Shown here: piece by piece, positions 7,657-16,382 of the stretch | Position numbering within the stretch: the stretch's first letter is position 1 | Layout of the letters: each line of letters starts with the position of its first letter | Source: Acidimicrobiaceae bacterium RAAP-2 | GTDB lineage: Bacteria; Actinomycetota; Acidimicrobiia; Acidimicrobiales; RAAP-2 | NCBI GenBank assembly: GCA_001443545.1 | Contig: LMAD01000016.1 | Span: forward strand, 1-48,357 | Direction of reading: 5' to 3' | Length of the DNA stretch: 48,357 nucleotides | Translations under genes and position numbers: made by a program | Notes under the pieces: model-generated | Seen by the model: the letters and a program-made list of their open reading frames with translations, nothing else | Told to the model about the DNA's origin: nothing | The model's database searches: none

Positions 7657-7905
7657 CTCACGGACTCGCGCGCATTGGGAATTAAGCGCTCGACGAAATA
7701 GCGGGCGAGAACCGGTGGTTTCGGCGAGCACGGTCCGGGCGAACTGTTCGGTCAGGGCGCAGTGCCACCATTGTTCACGACGGGTCCGCTCCTCGCTGAA
7801 CCCGCCGTACCCTTACCAGGCGTTGGCAACCGGTTCTGGGCACAAAAGGTTGGTGACTTCGGCGGCCCACGCCGGTCACGAACGTTTCCCGGGCCGGTAT
7901 TGTAT

Positions 7906-7922
7906 TTGCTTGATGAAAGCAA
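7906..7922 (+). promoter_or_regulatory. MarR operator across the start codon
   Basis: TTGCTTGATGAAAGCAA has perfect 6-base inverted arms around a 5-base centre and covers the ATG at 7913. A TATTGT box (7898-7903) sits just upstream. The placement fits autorepression by the MarR protein and control of the exporter behind it. Confidence 0.55.
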
Positions 7923-8413
7923 GTACTGATTCGGTTGACGAGTCGAAGGCGCCGACCTCGATTGACCAAATCCAGGCTGGACTGCAGTCAATGACCCAAA
8001 CGCTCACCCGCGCGCGCATGCACGAACGACTGATTCGCGAGGCGGACGTGCGAGTGGACCGAGCGTCAATCATCATTCTGTTCAAACTGCACCATCGCCG
8101 TGAGGGCGCTATGCGCGTCACGGACATCGCCACCCTCGTTGGGGTTGAGACGCCCGCAGTTACGCGCAAGGTTCAACAACTGGAACATCAGGGGTACGTC
8201 GCACGACTTGCGGATCCCAACGATCGTCGCGCCGCTCTCATTGCGTTGACCGATGAGGGGCGAGCCGTGGTGGATCGCATTCTCCGTGTGCACCAGGAGA
8301 TGCTCGCTCGACTAGTGGCGAAGTGGTCCACTAGCGAACTCGACACCTTTGCGCAACTACTCACGAGATTCACCAACTCCTTAACTACTGAAGTGGAGAC
8401 GTACCTTGACTAG
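7913..8413 (+). CDS. MarR-family transcriptional regulator
   Basis: A 166-residue winged-helix MarR regulator. The DNA-binding core runs from about residue 60 to 125: MRVTDIATLVGVETPAVTRK is the helix-turn-helix, and ARLADPNDRRAALIALTDEG is the wing with its conserved DxRR. ATG 7913 is chosen because family members start shortly before the first helix and an inverted repeat typical of a MarR operator covers this codon. The frame upstream is open but lacks conserved sequence. The last eight bases overlap the start of a DHA2 exporter. The protein therefore probably represses a drug or solvent efflux operon and releases it when bound by an aromatic ligand. Confidence 0.92.
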   Translation: MKASTDSVDESKAPTSIDQIQAGLQSMTQTLTRARMHERLIREADVRVDRASIIILFKLHHRREGAMRVTDIATLVGVETPAVTRKVQQLEHQGYVARLADPNDRRAALIALTDEGRAVVDRILRVHQEMLARLVAKWSTSELDTFAQLLTRFTNSLTTEVETYLD

Positions 8414-10025
8414 TGAAACATCGAACCTCGCGAGCATCCCAGCCGAGCATGAGATCTCGCGCGATGAGCATCGGCGCATATTGGTGATTTTGATGGCGTT
8501 GATGCTCGGGATGTTTCTCGCGGCACTCGACCAGACGATCGTCGCCACTGCGCTGCCCACCATTGCGGCCGACCTACACGGGCTGAACCATCTGTCGTGG
8601 GTGGTCACGGCGTACCTCATCACGTCGACGATCTCGCTCCCGCTGTGGGGGAAGTTCGGTGACCTGTGGGGCCGAAAGGGATTCTTTCAGTTGTCCGTCG
8701 TGATCTTTTTGGCCGGATCGGCGCTTTCGGGTCTGTCCCAGAACATGTTCGAGCTCATCGTCTTCCGGGCCATTCAGGGGCTCGGGGCCGGCGGACTGAT
8801 GGTCGGATCCCAGGCCATCATCGGCGACGTTATCCCGCCTCGTCAACGGGGTCGGTACATGGGCTACTTCGGAGCCGTATTCGGACTCTCCAGCGTCCTG
8901 GGACCCCTCGCGGGCGGCTGGTTGACCCAGCACGCGTCGTGGCGGTGGATTTTCTATATCAACGTTCCGATCGGCGCAATCGCACTCGTCGTCATCGCCG
9001 CGGTGCTCCACGTCCCGGCGCACCGTCTCTCACACAAAATTGACTGGTGGGGGACGTCGCTGCTGTCAGCGGGAGTGGTCGGCCTCATTCTTGTGACGAC
9101 GTGGGGCGGAAGTCAGTACGCGTGGCGCTCGGCCATGATCATCGGGCTCGGTGTCGCGAGTCTCGTGTTGCTGGCGGTGTTCGCGTTCGTCGAGACGAGG
9201 GCGACCGAGCCAATCGTGCCGATGGGCCTCTTCAGGAATCGAACGTTCAGTGCGGCGTCGGCGGTCGGCTTCGTCATCGGTTTCACCATGTTCGGTTCGA
9301 TCGTCTACCTGCCGCTGTATCTGCAGGTCGTCCACGGCTCGTCGCCGACGCGTTCGGGTCTTGAACTACTGCCAATGGTGACGGGCATGTTGATTACGTT
9401 CATCATCAGTGGTCGCCTCGTGTCGCGCACGGGCCGCTACAAGATCTTCCCAATCGTAGGAACCGCCATTGTCGCAATCGGGATGATCGCGCTGTCCCAC
9501 CTTGGACCGACGAGCTCATTTCCCACTGCGGCACTGTACATGTTCATCATTGGCTTCGGCATGGGACTCGTCATGCAGGTACTCGTCGTTGCCGTGCAGA
9601 ACTCGGTGCCCCACGAGCAGCTCGGCACCGCAACAGCCACCGCGACGTTCTTTCGGTCAATCGGCGGCGCCTTCGGCGTCGCACTGTTTGGATCGGTCTT
9701 CAATAGCCAACTCCTTTCGCAGCTCCGTGCACACGCGAGCGCCAAGGAGATGGCGATGCTCGGGGGCGGTTCGATCTCGGCGAACCCCGCCCAGATCAAT
9801 AACCTCCCTCCAGCGGCTCACCTCGTGGTCATCGACGCCTTCAGTTCGGCGCTCCAGCGGGTCTTTCTGGTGGCGGCGCCGATTGCCGTCCTGGCCTTCG
9901 TGTTGTCGTGGCTGATGAAGGAGATTCCACTTCGTACGCACGCGCACGTGACGACGTCGACTGAAGACGAAACGGAGCCCGAGGTAGCGGTCGCCTTCGA
10001 CGCGCCCGGTGAGTTCGGGATGTAG
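8406..10025 (+). CDS. DHA2-family (EmrB/QacA) MFS drug exporter
   Basis: A 539-residue, 14-helix proton-driven exporter of the DHA2 family. The first helix has the hallmark FLAALDQTIVATALPTIAADL. The loop GKFGDLWGRKGFF is the MFS motif A, and GAVFGLSSVLGPLAGGWL the antiporter motif C. The start is a TTG at 8406 inside the end of the MarR gene, an eight-base overlap with translational coupling. A charged cytoplasmic tail (about 515-539) ends the protein. The regulator-exporter pair suggests induced export of a toxic hydrophobic compound; the substrate cannot be told from sequence. Confidence 0.94.
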   Translation: MTSETSNLASIPAEHEISRDEHRRILVILMALMLGMFLAALDQTIVATALPTIAADLHGLNHLSWVVTAYLITSTISLPLWGKFGDLWGRKGFFQLSVVIFLAGSALSGLSQNMFELIVFRAIQGLGAGGLMVGSQAIIGDVIPPRQRGRYMGYFGAVFGLSSVLGPLAGGWLTQHASWRWIFYINVPIGAIALVVIAAVLHVPAHRLSHKIDWWGTSLLSAGVVGLILVTTWGGSQYAWRSAMIIGLGVASLVLLAVFAFVETRATEPIVPMGLFRNRTFSAASAVGFVIGFTMFGSIVYLPLYLQVVHGSSPTRSGLELLPMVTGMLITFIISGRLVSRTGRYKIFPIVGTAIVAIGMIALSHLGPTSSFPTAALYMFIIGFGMGLVMQVLVVAVQNSVPHEQLGTATATATFFRSIGGAFGVALFGSVFNSQLLSQLRAHASAKEMAMLGGGSISANPAQINNLPPAAHLVVIDAFSSALQRVFLVAAPIAVLAFVLSWLMKEIPLRTHAHVTTSTEDETEPEVAVAFDAPGEFGM

Positions 10026-10125
10026 GTTCGTACTCGGTCAGGCGCGACGAAGAGTCACCACGGTCCGCACGTCGGCGTCGCGATCCTCGTGGCGCGGCTG
10101 AACTGCTGACCTTCGGCCCTACGAG

Positions 10126-10131
10126 TAAAAT
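10126..10131 (+). promoter_or_regulatory. Candidate -10 box upstream of the peptide/radical SAM pair
   Basis: TAAAAT, an isolated AT-rich hexamer 17 nt before ATG 10149 in a GC-rich intergenic stretch. No convincing -35 was identified. Confidence 0.3.
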
Positions 10132-10148
10132 CGTCGAGAATGTTAAGC

Positions 10149-10217
10149 ATGGTCAGGGGTGGTTGGCGCGTCGCCATCCGCCGCTGTTTCAGGGGCGACG
10201 AACGGATTGCGCGATGA
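10149..10217 (+). CDS. Putative 22-residue peptide coupled to the radical SAM gene
   Basis: A 22-codon ORF beginning MVRGGWRVAIRRC and ending RIAR. Its TGA stop (10215-10217) overlaps the radical SAM ATG (10214) in an ATGA junction, so translation would be coupled. The peptide is strongly basic (seven arginines) with one tryptophan and one cysteine, residues often modified by SPASM enzymes. It could be a precursor peptide, a translational leader, or chance. Against it, there is no strong ribosome binding site, and the radical SAM frame is itself open back to TTG 10163. I recognise no family. Confidence 0.3.
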   Translation: MVRGGWRVAIRRCFRGDERIAR

Positions 10218-11377
10218 GGGTTGAATCACTAGATCGGGCGTTGAAGCGGTACGATGAGTCTCCCCATTTGGTGTTCTGGGAAACCACGAAGGCCTGTTCA
10301 CTCGCGTGTCGACACTGTCGCGCGTCGGCACAGACCGAACCACTGCCAGGGGAACTCACCACCGAAGAGGGCCGAGACCTCATCGATCAGATCGCGACCA
10401 TGGGCGAGGCCGTGCCGATCCTGGTTTTCACGGGTGGCGACTGCTTCGAGCGCGCCGATCTCGACAAGCTCGTTGGGTACGCTCGTGAACGAGGGGTGCG
10501 GGTCGGCATCGCGCCATCAGTGACCGACCGTTTGACGCGCGAGAACCTCGCGCGGATGTACGAGCTCGGTGTGCGCAGAGTCTCGATCTCGCTCGATGGG
10601 TCGGGACCTCAGTCCCACGACGCGGTGCGAGGAATTCCCGGTCATTTCGACAAGACGATGTCGGCGCTCGCCATGATGAGCGACATGGGGTTCCGGGTCC
10701 AGGTGAACACCACGGTCATGAACCGCAACGCGCACGAACTCGCTGATGTCCTCTCGCTGCTTCGTACGGTTGGCGTGTCCATCTGGGAGGTCTTCTTCCT
10801 AGTAGGGGTGGGACGAGGCGCGGAGGTGGAGGAGATCTCCGCTCGCGACGCCGAAGACGTGTGCCACTTTCTGGTCGACGTGACTCGCTACGGCGTGACG
10901 GTGCGCACGGTGGAGGCACCGTTCTTCCGTCGTGTCCAGTCAGAGCGGGAATCAGTCGATGACGCGAATATCCACGAGTCATTTCAGCTCGGGCCCCTCT
11001 ACTCGACCCTGCGCCAACGGCTTGACCGCGAGGAACGAGGTGACGTGCGAACCACCCGGAGCCACTCGCTCGCCACGGGTGACGGACGGGGAATCATCTT
11101 CGTTGGTCACAACGGCGATGTGCACGCCTCGGGCTTCCTACCACTCGTCCTCGGTAACGTACGCGAGACGCCACTCGGCGAGATCTACACCTCGAATCCG
11201 TTGCTGACCGAGATTCGCGCGGGCCACCTCGAAGGGAACTGCGGTCGGTGCGACTACTACCGGCTCTGCGGTGGCTCACGCGCCCGCGCCTACGCACGTA
11301 CCGGCAGCGTGCTCGGCGAAGACCCGCTCTGCGTCAATACCGACGTCGCCAAGCGAATCCCACTGTTTCACCACTAG
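10214..11377 (+). CDS. Radical SAM/SPASM domain protein (TIGR04053-like)
   Basis: A 387-residue radical SAM enzyme. The [4Fe-4S]-SAM cluster cysteines are C28, C32 and C35 in KACSLACRHC. The C-terminal SPASM domain supplies C343, C346, C352 and C373 (CGRCDYYRLCGG...C) for an auxiliary cluster. The opening SPHLVFWETTKACSLACRHCRA matches a class I know as TIGR04053, related to haem-d1/PqqE-type enzymes but of unknown reaction. ATG 10214 is chosen because homologues begin a dozen residues before VFWE and it overlaps a short upstream ORF. The next gene is an anion permease 31 bp downstream. SPASM enzymes commonly modify peptides. Confidence 0.9.
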   Translation: MRVESLDRALKRYDESPHLVFWETTKACSLACRHCRASAQTEPLPGELTTEEGRDLIDQIATMGEAVPILVFTGGDCFERADLDKLVGYARERGVRVGIAPSVTDRLTRENLARMYELGVRRVSISLDGSGPQSHDAVRGIPGHFDKTMSALAMMSDMGFRVQVNTTVMNRNAHELADVLSLLRTVGVSIWEVFFLVGVGRGAEVEEISARDAEDVCHFLVDVTRYGVTVRTVEAPFFRRVQSERESVDDANIHESFQLGPLYSTLRQRLDREERGDVRTTRSHSLATGDGRGIIFVGHNGDVHASGFLPLVLGNVRETPLGEIYTSNPLLTEIRAGHLEGNCGRCDYYRLCGGSRARAYARTGSVLGEDPLCVNTDVAKRIPLFHH

Positions 11378-11408
11378 TTCACTCTGACGGGCGTGGGAGA
11401 CTCGCAAG

Positions 11409-12557
11409 GTGTTCAGCGTGACTTCGATTTCGCGGCGGCTCGTCGGCCCGAAGCTGATCATCGTCTTGAGTCTCGTGACCCTCGCCATCAGTTTTGGCGG
11501 GAACGGCCACGCGGCGCGCGCGGCCGCCGACCAGGTGTGGCCGCCCTTCGTGCTCGTCACGGGGCTCCTGCTCATCGGGATGGTTGCGAACGACGACGGC
11601 GTCTTCGAGTGGCTTGGCGGGTGGCTGACGCGGATCTCGTCGCGCGGACCACTGGTATTCGCGGCGGCCGCGTCGGTGATCGTGGTGGTCACCGCGGTGT
11701 TGAATCTGGACACGGCCGTCGCGTTCCTGACGCCAGTCATGATTCACACGTCGCGGCGCCGTGGTGAAGACGACACGCCGTGGCTCTTCGGCGTGCTCTT
11801 TCTCGTCAACGCCGGATCACTCTGGTTGCCGGGTTCGAATCTCACGAACCTCATCGTGCTCGGCCACCTGCATCTGAGCGGTGCGGTGTTCGCCGCGCGC
11901 ATGTGGGCACCGGCCCTGGGGGCGAGTCTGACGGCGGCGCTCGCCGTGGGTGTGCTCGGGCGACGGTCGCTGGTGAACTGTCACGTCGAGGATCGTCCGC
12001 CACCCCTCTCGATCGGGGTTGGTCTCGCCGCGGTTCTCGCCGCGGTCGTTGCGGTGTTGATGCTCGCAAATCCGGCGGTGCTCGTCGCTGTCGTCGGGTT
12101 CGCCGCGGTCGGGTGGCGGCTTTTACGGGGGAAGATGCAGGTTCGAGCGGTTCTCGGGGTTATCGGTCCCGGCGCGCTCGTTGGCCTCTTCGCGGTCGCG
12201 GTCGCGTTGGGGGCGATTGGCCGGGTGTGGTCGGGTCCCTCGACGATGCTCGCTCACGCGGACGTGGTGGCAACGGCGTTCATCGCGGCTGCGGCGACCC
12301 TGGTGGTCAATAATCTCCCGGCGGCCTCGATCTTGGCCGCACGGGTTCCCGCGCACCCCTTCGCGCTGCTTATCGGCCTGAACCTCGGCCCTAACGCGGC
12401 GGCCACCGGTTCGTTGGCGTGGCTTTTGTGGTGGCGCAGCGCTCGCAATTCTGGCGCGACGCCATCGTTGATGCGCGCCAGTCGGTGGGGTGCGCTGATC
12501 GCGCCGCTGACCATCGTGACCGCGGTGTCACTGCTTCTGCTGACCGGGCGTTCCTGA
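11409..12557 (+). CDS. ArsB/SLC13-type anion permease
   Basis: A 382-residue membrane protein with about ten hydrophobic helices. The segment LFLVNAGSLWLPGSNLTNLIVLGHLHLSG is the discontinuous-helix motif of the ArsB/ion-transporter superfamily (compare ANAGSLLLPISNLTN), and LVVNNLPAASILAA near residue 298 is its second-repeat partner. No arsR or arsC is nearby, so arsenite is not indicated. It starts at GTG 11409, 31 bp after the radical SAM gene, and is probably cotranscribed with it. Its last 30 bases overlap the convergent CDF gene. Somewhat shorter than ArsB (about 430), but both motif repeats are present. Confidence 0.8.
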   Translation: MFSVTSISRRLVGPKLIIVLSLVTLAISFGGNGHAARAAADQVWPPFVLVTGLLLIGMVANDDGVFEWLGGWLTRISSRGPLVFAAAASVIVVVTAVLNLDTAVAFLTPVMIHTSRRRGEDDTPWLFGVLFLVNAGSLWLPGSNLTNLIVLGHLHLSGAVFAARMWAPALGASLTAALAVGVLGRRSLVNCHVEDRPPPLSIGVGLAAVLAAVVAVLMLANPAVLVAVVGFAAVGWRLLRGKMQVRAVLGVIGPGALVGLFAVAVALGAIGRVWSGPSTMLAHADVVATAFIAAAATLVVNNLPAASILAARVPAHPFALLIGLNLGPNAAATGSLAWLLWWRSARNSGATPSLMRASRWGALIAPLTIVTAVSLLLLTGRS

Positions 12558-13169
12558 TTTCGAGTGGTGGTAGGCCTCGCGGGCCTCTCGTTGGGCGTAG
12601 TAGAGGATCACGAGCCCGGCCAACGGGTCCGCCCACCACCATCCCGCGAGTGCGTTGAGCAGTAGCCCGATGAGAACGGCTACTGACAGCATCCCGTCGA
12701 TGAAAGTCACGCGCCCCTCGGTCACGAGCACCGCGTTATTGAGTGCGCGTCCCGTGCGGCTCTTCCCGGCCGCGAGCGCGAACATGGCCACCGCCGTGGC
12801 CGCCGTCCAGACGATGCCATCGGCCGAATGGTCGGGGTGCACGTGGTGGGCGAACGACCACGTAGTCAGGGCAATCAAGTAGACGATCAGGAGGATGAAC
12901 GACACGCTGATGAGGCGCATTGCGCGGTACTGGCGGCTGCGAAACTCCTCTCGCAGTTCCCAGACGACGACGACGGAGGCACCGATCTCGACCAACGTGT
13001 CGAACCCGAAACCGGCGAGCGCAATCGAGCGCGCCCGCCAGGCACTCTGGGCGAGTACCACTACGCCGACAACGTTCCACGCGAGTGTCGCGTATTCGAG
13101 TCGGAGCCCTCGTCGGACCAGCGGGGGGGTTCGCGCCACCCCAGTAGTCAACCATAGGGAGGCGGCCAA
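12528..13169 (-). CDS. Cation-efflux (CDF-like) membrane protein
   Basis: A 213-residue protein with about six membrane segments, resembling the transmembrane domain of cation diffusion facilitators without the usual cytoplasmic domain. The acidic residues at the transport-site positions are D57 and E61 (GFGFDTLVEIGAS) and D158 (VTFIDGMLSVAVL), followed by WWADPLAGLVILYYAQREA. The start is TTG 13169, as no ATG or GTG lies nearby in frame. The 3' end overlaps the convergent permease by 30 bp. Metal specificity cannot be told. The lack of the C-terminal domain makes it similar to the TMEM163-like short CDF proteins. Confidence 0.8.
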   Translation of the reverse strand: MAASLWLTTGVARTPPLVRRGLRLEYATLAWNVVGVVVLAQSAWRARSIALAGFGFDTLVEIGASVVVVWELREEFRSRQYRAMRLISVSFILLIVYLIALTTWSFAHHVHPDHSADGIVWTAATAVAMFALAAGKSRTGRALNNAVLVTEGRVTFIDGMLSVAVLIGLLLNALAGWWWADPLAGLVILYYAQREAREAYHHSKSGTPGQQKQ

Positions 13170-13274
13170 ACGAGTGGCACTTCCCGGACGGCTCTAATCC
13201 GAACGATGACGCTGGGGTTGCGGTGAGGTCAACGCACGAGCCTCTAGGGTGTCGGACGTAGCCGAGGAGTCACG

Positions 13275-14297
13275 ATGAATCGACAGATTGTCCTCAATCA
13301 ACGCCCGACCACGATCGTCGACGATTCGACGACTCGCGTCGTCGAGGTGCCAGAACCAACGTGTGGGCCTAATCAAGCGGTGGTGAAGGTCGCGATGCTC
13401 TCGATCGACCCGACAATCCGGACGTGGATGAACGACGCGCCGGGTTACCTGCCCCCAATCGGGATCGGGGAGGTGATTCGTTCGAGCGGCGCAGGCGTGG
13501 TGGTATCGAGTCGCAGCGCTCGATACCAGGTCGGCGACGTCGTGTTCGGCATGACGAACTGGCAGGAGTGGGCCGTCGCGGATGATGAAAATCGCTTCTC
13601 GGTGGTTCCAACGGGCCTCGGGCTCGACCTCGCCACGGTGATGAACGTGCTCGGCGTCACGGGGATCACCGCGTACTTTGGACTTTTAGACGTCGGTGAA
13701 TTCCGACCCGGCGACGTGGTGGTGGTTTCGGGCGCCGCGGGCGCCACCGGTTCGGTAGTCGGACAGCTCGCCAAGGCTCGTGGAGCGGGCAAGGTGGTCG
13801 GAATCGCCGGTGGCCCGGACAAATGCGCCGAAGTCGTGGAGCACTACGGTTTCGACGACTGCCTCGACTATCGCGAGTCGGGCCTCTCGTCTCGACTCCG
13901 TTCGGCGTGCCCGAACGGAGTCGACCTTTATTTCGACAACGTCGGGGGTGCCGTCCTCGATGCAGCGCTCGCGTCGATTGCGATGCGGGGGCGAGTGGTC
14001 CTCTGCGGGGCGATTTCGCAGTACAACGAGAGTGGGCACCCCCGAGGCATCGCGAACACGTCCATGCTGATCATGCGGCGCGCGTCGATGAGGGGTTTCA
14101 TCGTGCTCGACTTCCTCGAACGCTACGGCGAAGCCCAATCCGCACTCGCGACGATGGTCCGCGACGGGGCGCTCGTGCACCGCGAACACCTCGTGCACGG
14201 GTTGGAGCACGCGCCCGACGCGCTCAATCTCCTGTTCTCGGGTGGGAACCACGGTAAGACGCTGGTCGTGGTGGACGATGGCGTCGCGCTTGCCTGA
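13275..14297 (+). CDS. MDR-family NADP-dependent oxidoreductase
   Basis: A 340-residue zinc-free medium-chain reductase of the leukotriene-B4 dehydrogenase/CurA group. It uses NADPH to reduce the carbon-carbon double bond of alpha,beta-unsaturated carbonyls. The opening MNRQIVLNQRP, the segment DPTIRTWMNDAPGYLPP and the dinucleotide-binding loop SGAAGATGSVVGQLAKARGA are characteristic. VDLYFDNVGG and GRVVLCGAISQYN follow in the expected order. A good ribosome binding site (GAGGAG) precedes ATG 13275. The last 20 bases overlap the MFS gene that follows, so the two are probably one operon. Confidence 0.93.
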   Translation: MNRQIVLNQRPTTIVDDSTTRVVEVPEPTCGPNQAVVKVAMLSIDPTIRTWMNDAPGYLPPIGIGEVIRSSGAGVVVSSRSARYQVGDVVFGMTNWQEWAVADDENRFSVVPTGLGLDLATVMNVLGVTGITAYFGLLDVGEFRPGDVVVVSGAAGATGSVVGQLAKARGAGKVVGIAGGPDKCAEVVEHYGFDDCLDYRESGLSSRLRSACPNGVDLYFDNVGGAVLDAALASIAMRGRVVLCGAISQYNESGHPRGIANTSMLIMRRASMRGFIVLDFLERYGEAQSALATMVRDGALVHREHLVHGLEHAPDALNLLFSGGNHGKTLVVVDDGVALA

Positions 14298-15537
14298 GCT
14301 GGTTGGCCAATCCACCTCGCAACGACTCACCAGGACCGTCGTCGTCCTCTTCGTCGCCGCCCTCGTCGCCGGATTCGCCCAGTTCGGCGCCGTGGCCTCG
14401 CTCAACGACGTGGCGCGTCACTTCGGACACGTTGTCGATACGAGTCACTCGCTGAAGAATGCGGTGGGGCTCTCGGGCTCAATCCTCGGCTTCGGAATGG
14501 CCGTGCTGAGGTTGGCCTCGCTCGGTGCGCTCCCGCTCACGTCCCTCGCCGACCGATGGGGTCGGCTGCGAGTGTTGCGAGACACCATCATCGTCGGACT
14601 GCTCGTGACCGCGATGGCCGCACTCAGCCCGAGCTATTGGTTCTTCGTGGTGAGTTTCGCCATCGCGCGACCACTTCTCTCCGCCGCGTCGACGCTGGTT
14701 CAGGTCATCACGGTGGAGATATCGAGCACCGCTCGACGGGTGCACCGACTGGTCGTTATGGCCGCCGGCGCGGGGATAGGGGCGGGACTCTCGGCGGTCC
14801 TCCACGGGGTGATCCGTGGACCGAATTCCTTCCGATGGCTCTTCGCCGTTGCCGTCGTTCCGGCGCTGATCATTCCCCGACTCCTGCGGGCGGTGCCAGA
14901 GCCACGGCACCACTCGGCCGATTCGCCGATGGCGAAACTCGGATCGATACCGGCGCACCTGCGCGGTCGGCTCGCCATCGTCGCCATCATCGCCTTCGCG
15001 GTCGGCATGATCACGGGTCCAGCTAACGGGTTCGCCTTCGTCTACGGCGAGGGGGTCTTGCGCATCAGCCCGCACACCGTCGCCGGCGTGGTCGTGCTGA
15101 GTGCTCTCTCGGGTTTGGGCGGACTATTGCTGGGGCGACGGCTCGCGCACACTATCGGGCGACGGGGCACCGTCGCCATTGGGGCGCTCACGTTGGCGGT
15201 CACCTCGACGTACGCCTATAGCGGCGGAAGGACGAGTTTTATCCTCGGGTACTTCGTCGGCGTAGGCGCGGCCGGGCTCTTGGCACCCGCGGCGAGTGCG
15301 TTGAGCACTGAGATCTTTCCCCACACGTTTCGCGCCACCTCGGCTGGCTGGGTGGTCGTCGCCGGCGTCCTCGGGGCAACGGCGGGGCTCTCGATCTTCG
15401 GCCTGGTTGGCGACGCCGTCGGTGGCGTCGGCACCTCATCGCTGCGCGACCCCGCGCTGATCACTTTCCTGCCGCTGTTGCCGACACTGCTGTTGCTCAA
15501 ACGGCTGCCCGAGAGCAGAGGGGTCGAATTGGTCTAG
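14278..15537 (+). CDS. MFS transporter
   Basis: A 419-residue major-facilitator protein with about 12 helices. A helix beginning TVVVLFVAALVAGF and motif A-like loop SLADRWGRLRVLRD are visible in the first half, and a repeat-like motif LLGRRLAHTIGRRGTVA in the second. ATG 14278 is used; it overlaps the preceding oxidoreductase by 20 bp. An upstream in-frame start exists but lies well inside that gene. The substrate is unknown. Its stop overlaps the convergent phosphodiesterase stop region by four bases (15534-15537). Confidence 0.85.
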   Translation: MASRLPELVGQSTSQRLTRTVVVLFVAALVAGFAQFGAVASLNDVARHFGHVVDTSHSLKNAVGLSGSILGFGMAVLRLASLGALPLTSLADRWGRLRVLRDTIIVGLLVTAMAALSPSYWFFVVSFAIARPLLSAASTLVQVITVEISSTARRVHRLVVMAAGAGIGAGLSAVLHGVIRGPNSFRWLFAVAVVPALIIPRLLRAVPEPRHHSADSPMAKLGSIPAHLRGRLAIVAIIAFAVGMITGPANGFAFVYGEGVLRISPHTVAGVVVLSALSGLGGLLLGRRLAHTIGRRGTVAIGALTLAVTSTYAYSGGRTSFILGYFVGVGAAGLLAPAASALSTEIFPHTFRATSAGWVVVAGVLGATAGLSIFGLVGDAVGGVGTSSLRDPALITFLPLLPTLLLLKRLPESRGVELV

Positions 15538-16334
15538 TCGAGCCCGAGGTCGGCGGTGAGCGCCCGGTGGTCACTCCCGCCGTCACTCGCGAAACCGCCG
15601 AGGGTGTGCCACGGGCCGCGTCCGAGGATGTGATCGATCTGCGAGTGGGGCAGTCGGGCGGGCCACGTCCGGGCCCGGACCAGTGAGCGCCAACGCGGGA
15701 GGAAGAGCCGCAGCGGTGGCCGCCACGAATTGAAGTCGCCGACGAGCAGGATCGGCCGTCGAGGTTCGATGGAGTCAGCGATGGCTTGAACGAGTCGGTA
15801 CTGTCGGAATGACCCATGGCTCAGATGTGCTCCGTGAATCGCCAGCACGGTGATGACCCGTCCATCGAGGTCGAGGTCCGCGACGATCAACGTGCGACGA
15901 ACCCGCTCTCGGGGGAGTCGCCCAAGCGACTCGGCCCGAATCGCGAGAATTGGGCAGCGCGTGAGCAGGGCTAGCCCCCAGTCGCCGCGTTCGACCGAGG
16001 GGGTGGTGGCCCGTCGAGCTCGTTGCACGGGACTGAGCGACCGATGTTCGGTGAAGTAGAGGCCGTGCTCGCCCGTCACGTGCGCCAGACGAGGCTGCCA
16101 GGTCGTTGCGCCCCGACCGGTTGTGACGCGCTCGGCCCGGGCGAGGGGCACGAACAGCCCGGTCATGCCGAGGCGGCGTTGGAGTTCCAGAAAGAAGTCG
16201 GTGCCGTCGTCACCGCGCCAGATCTCCGGGCAGACGAGAATATCGGCGTTCAGTGACGCCGCGTGGTCCAGGGCGCCGGTGGGGCGTCCCCAGCCGTCCA
16301 CCCCGGCGTGCAGGTTGAACGTCGTGACGCGCAC
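15534..16334 (-). CDS. Endonuclease/exonuclease/phosphatase family protein
   Basis: A 266-residue protein of the EEP (DNase I-like) fold, metal-dependent phosphodiesterases acting on nucleic acids or phospholipids. The motifs are MRVTTFNLHAG (metal/phosphate Asn), CPEIW (metal Glu), ILLVGDFNSW (Asp-Asn), SQIDHIL, and GGSDHRALTADL (catalytic Asp-His). No signal peptide is seen, so it should act in the cytoplasm. The start is GTG 16334, 6 nt after a TAAACT box. The substrate cannot be inferred. It is a single gene, divergent from the phzF-led operon. Confidence 0.9.
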   Translation of the reverse strand: MRVTTFNLHAGVDGWGRPTGALDHAASLNADILVCPEIWRGDDGTDFFLELQRRLGMTGLFVPLARAERVTTGRGATTWQPRLAHVTGEHGLYFTEHRSLSPVQRARRATTPSVERGDWGLALLTRCPILAIRAESLGRLPRERVRRTLIVADLDLDGRVITVLAIHGAHLSHGSFRQYRLVQAIADSIEPRRPILLVGDFNSWRPPLRLFLPRWRSLVRARTWPARLPHSQIDHILGRGPWHTLGGFASDGGSDHRALTADLGLD

Positions 16335-16340
16335 CGGTTG

Positions 16341-16346
16341 AGTTTA
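16341..16346 (-). promoter_or_regulatory. Candidate leaderless -10 box of the EEP gene
   Basis: TAAACT, 6 nt before GTG 16334; located in the 48-bp gap shared with the divergent phzF-like gene. Confidence 0.45.
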
Positions 16347-16382
16347 CGCCGCCCCATCCGTCGTGTGGAATGCTCTATACCC

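Noticed and set aside
11409..12557. Arsenite resistance operon
   Set aside because: The permease has ArsB-type motifs, but no arsR, arsC or arsA is present; substrate was left open.
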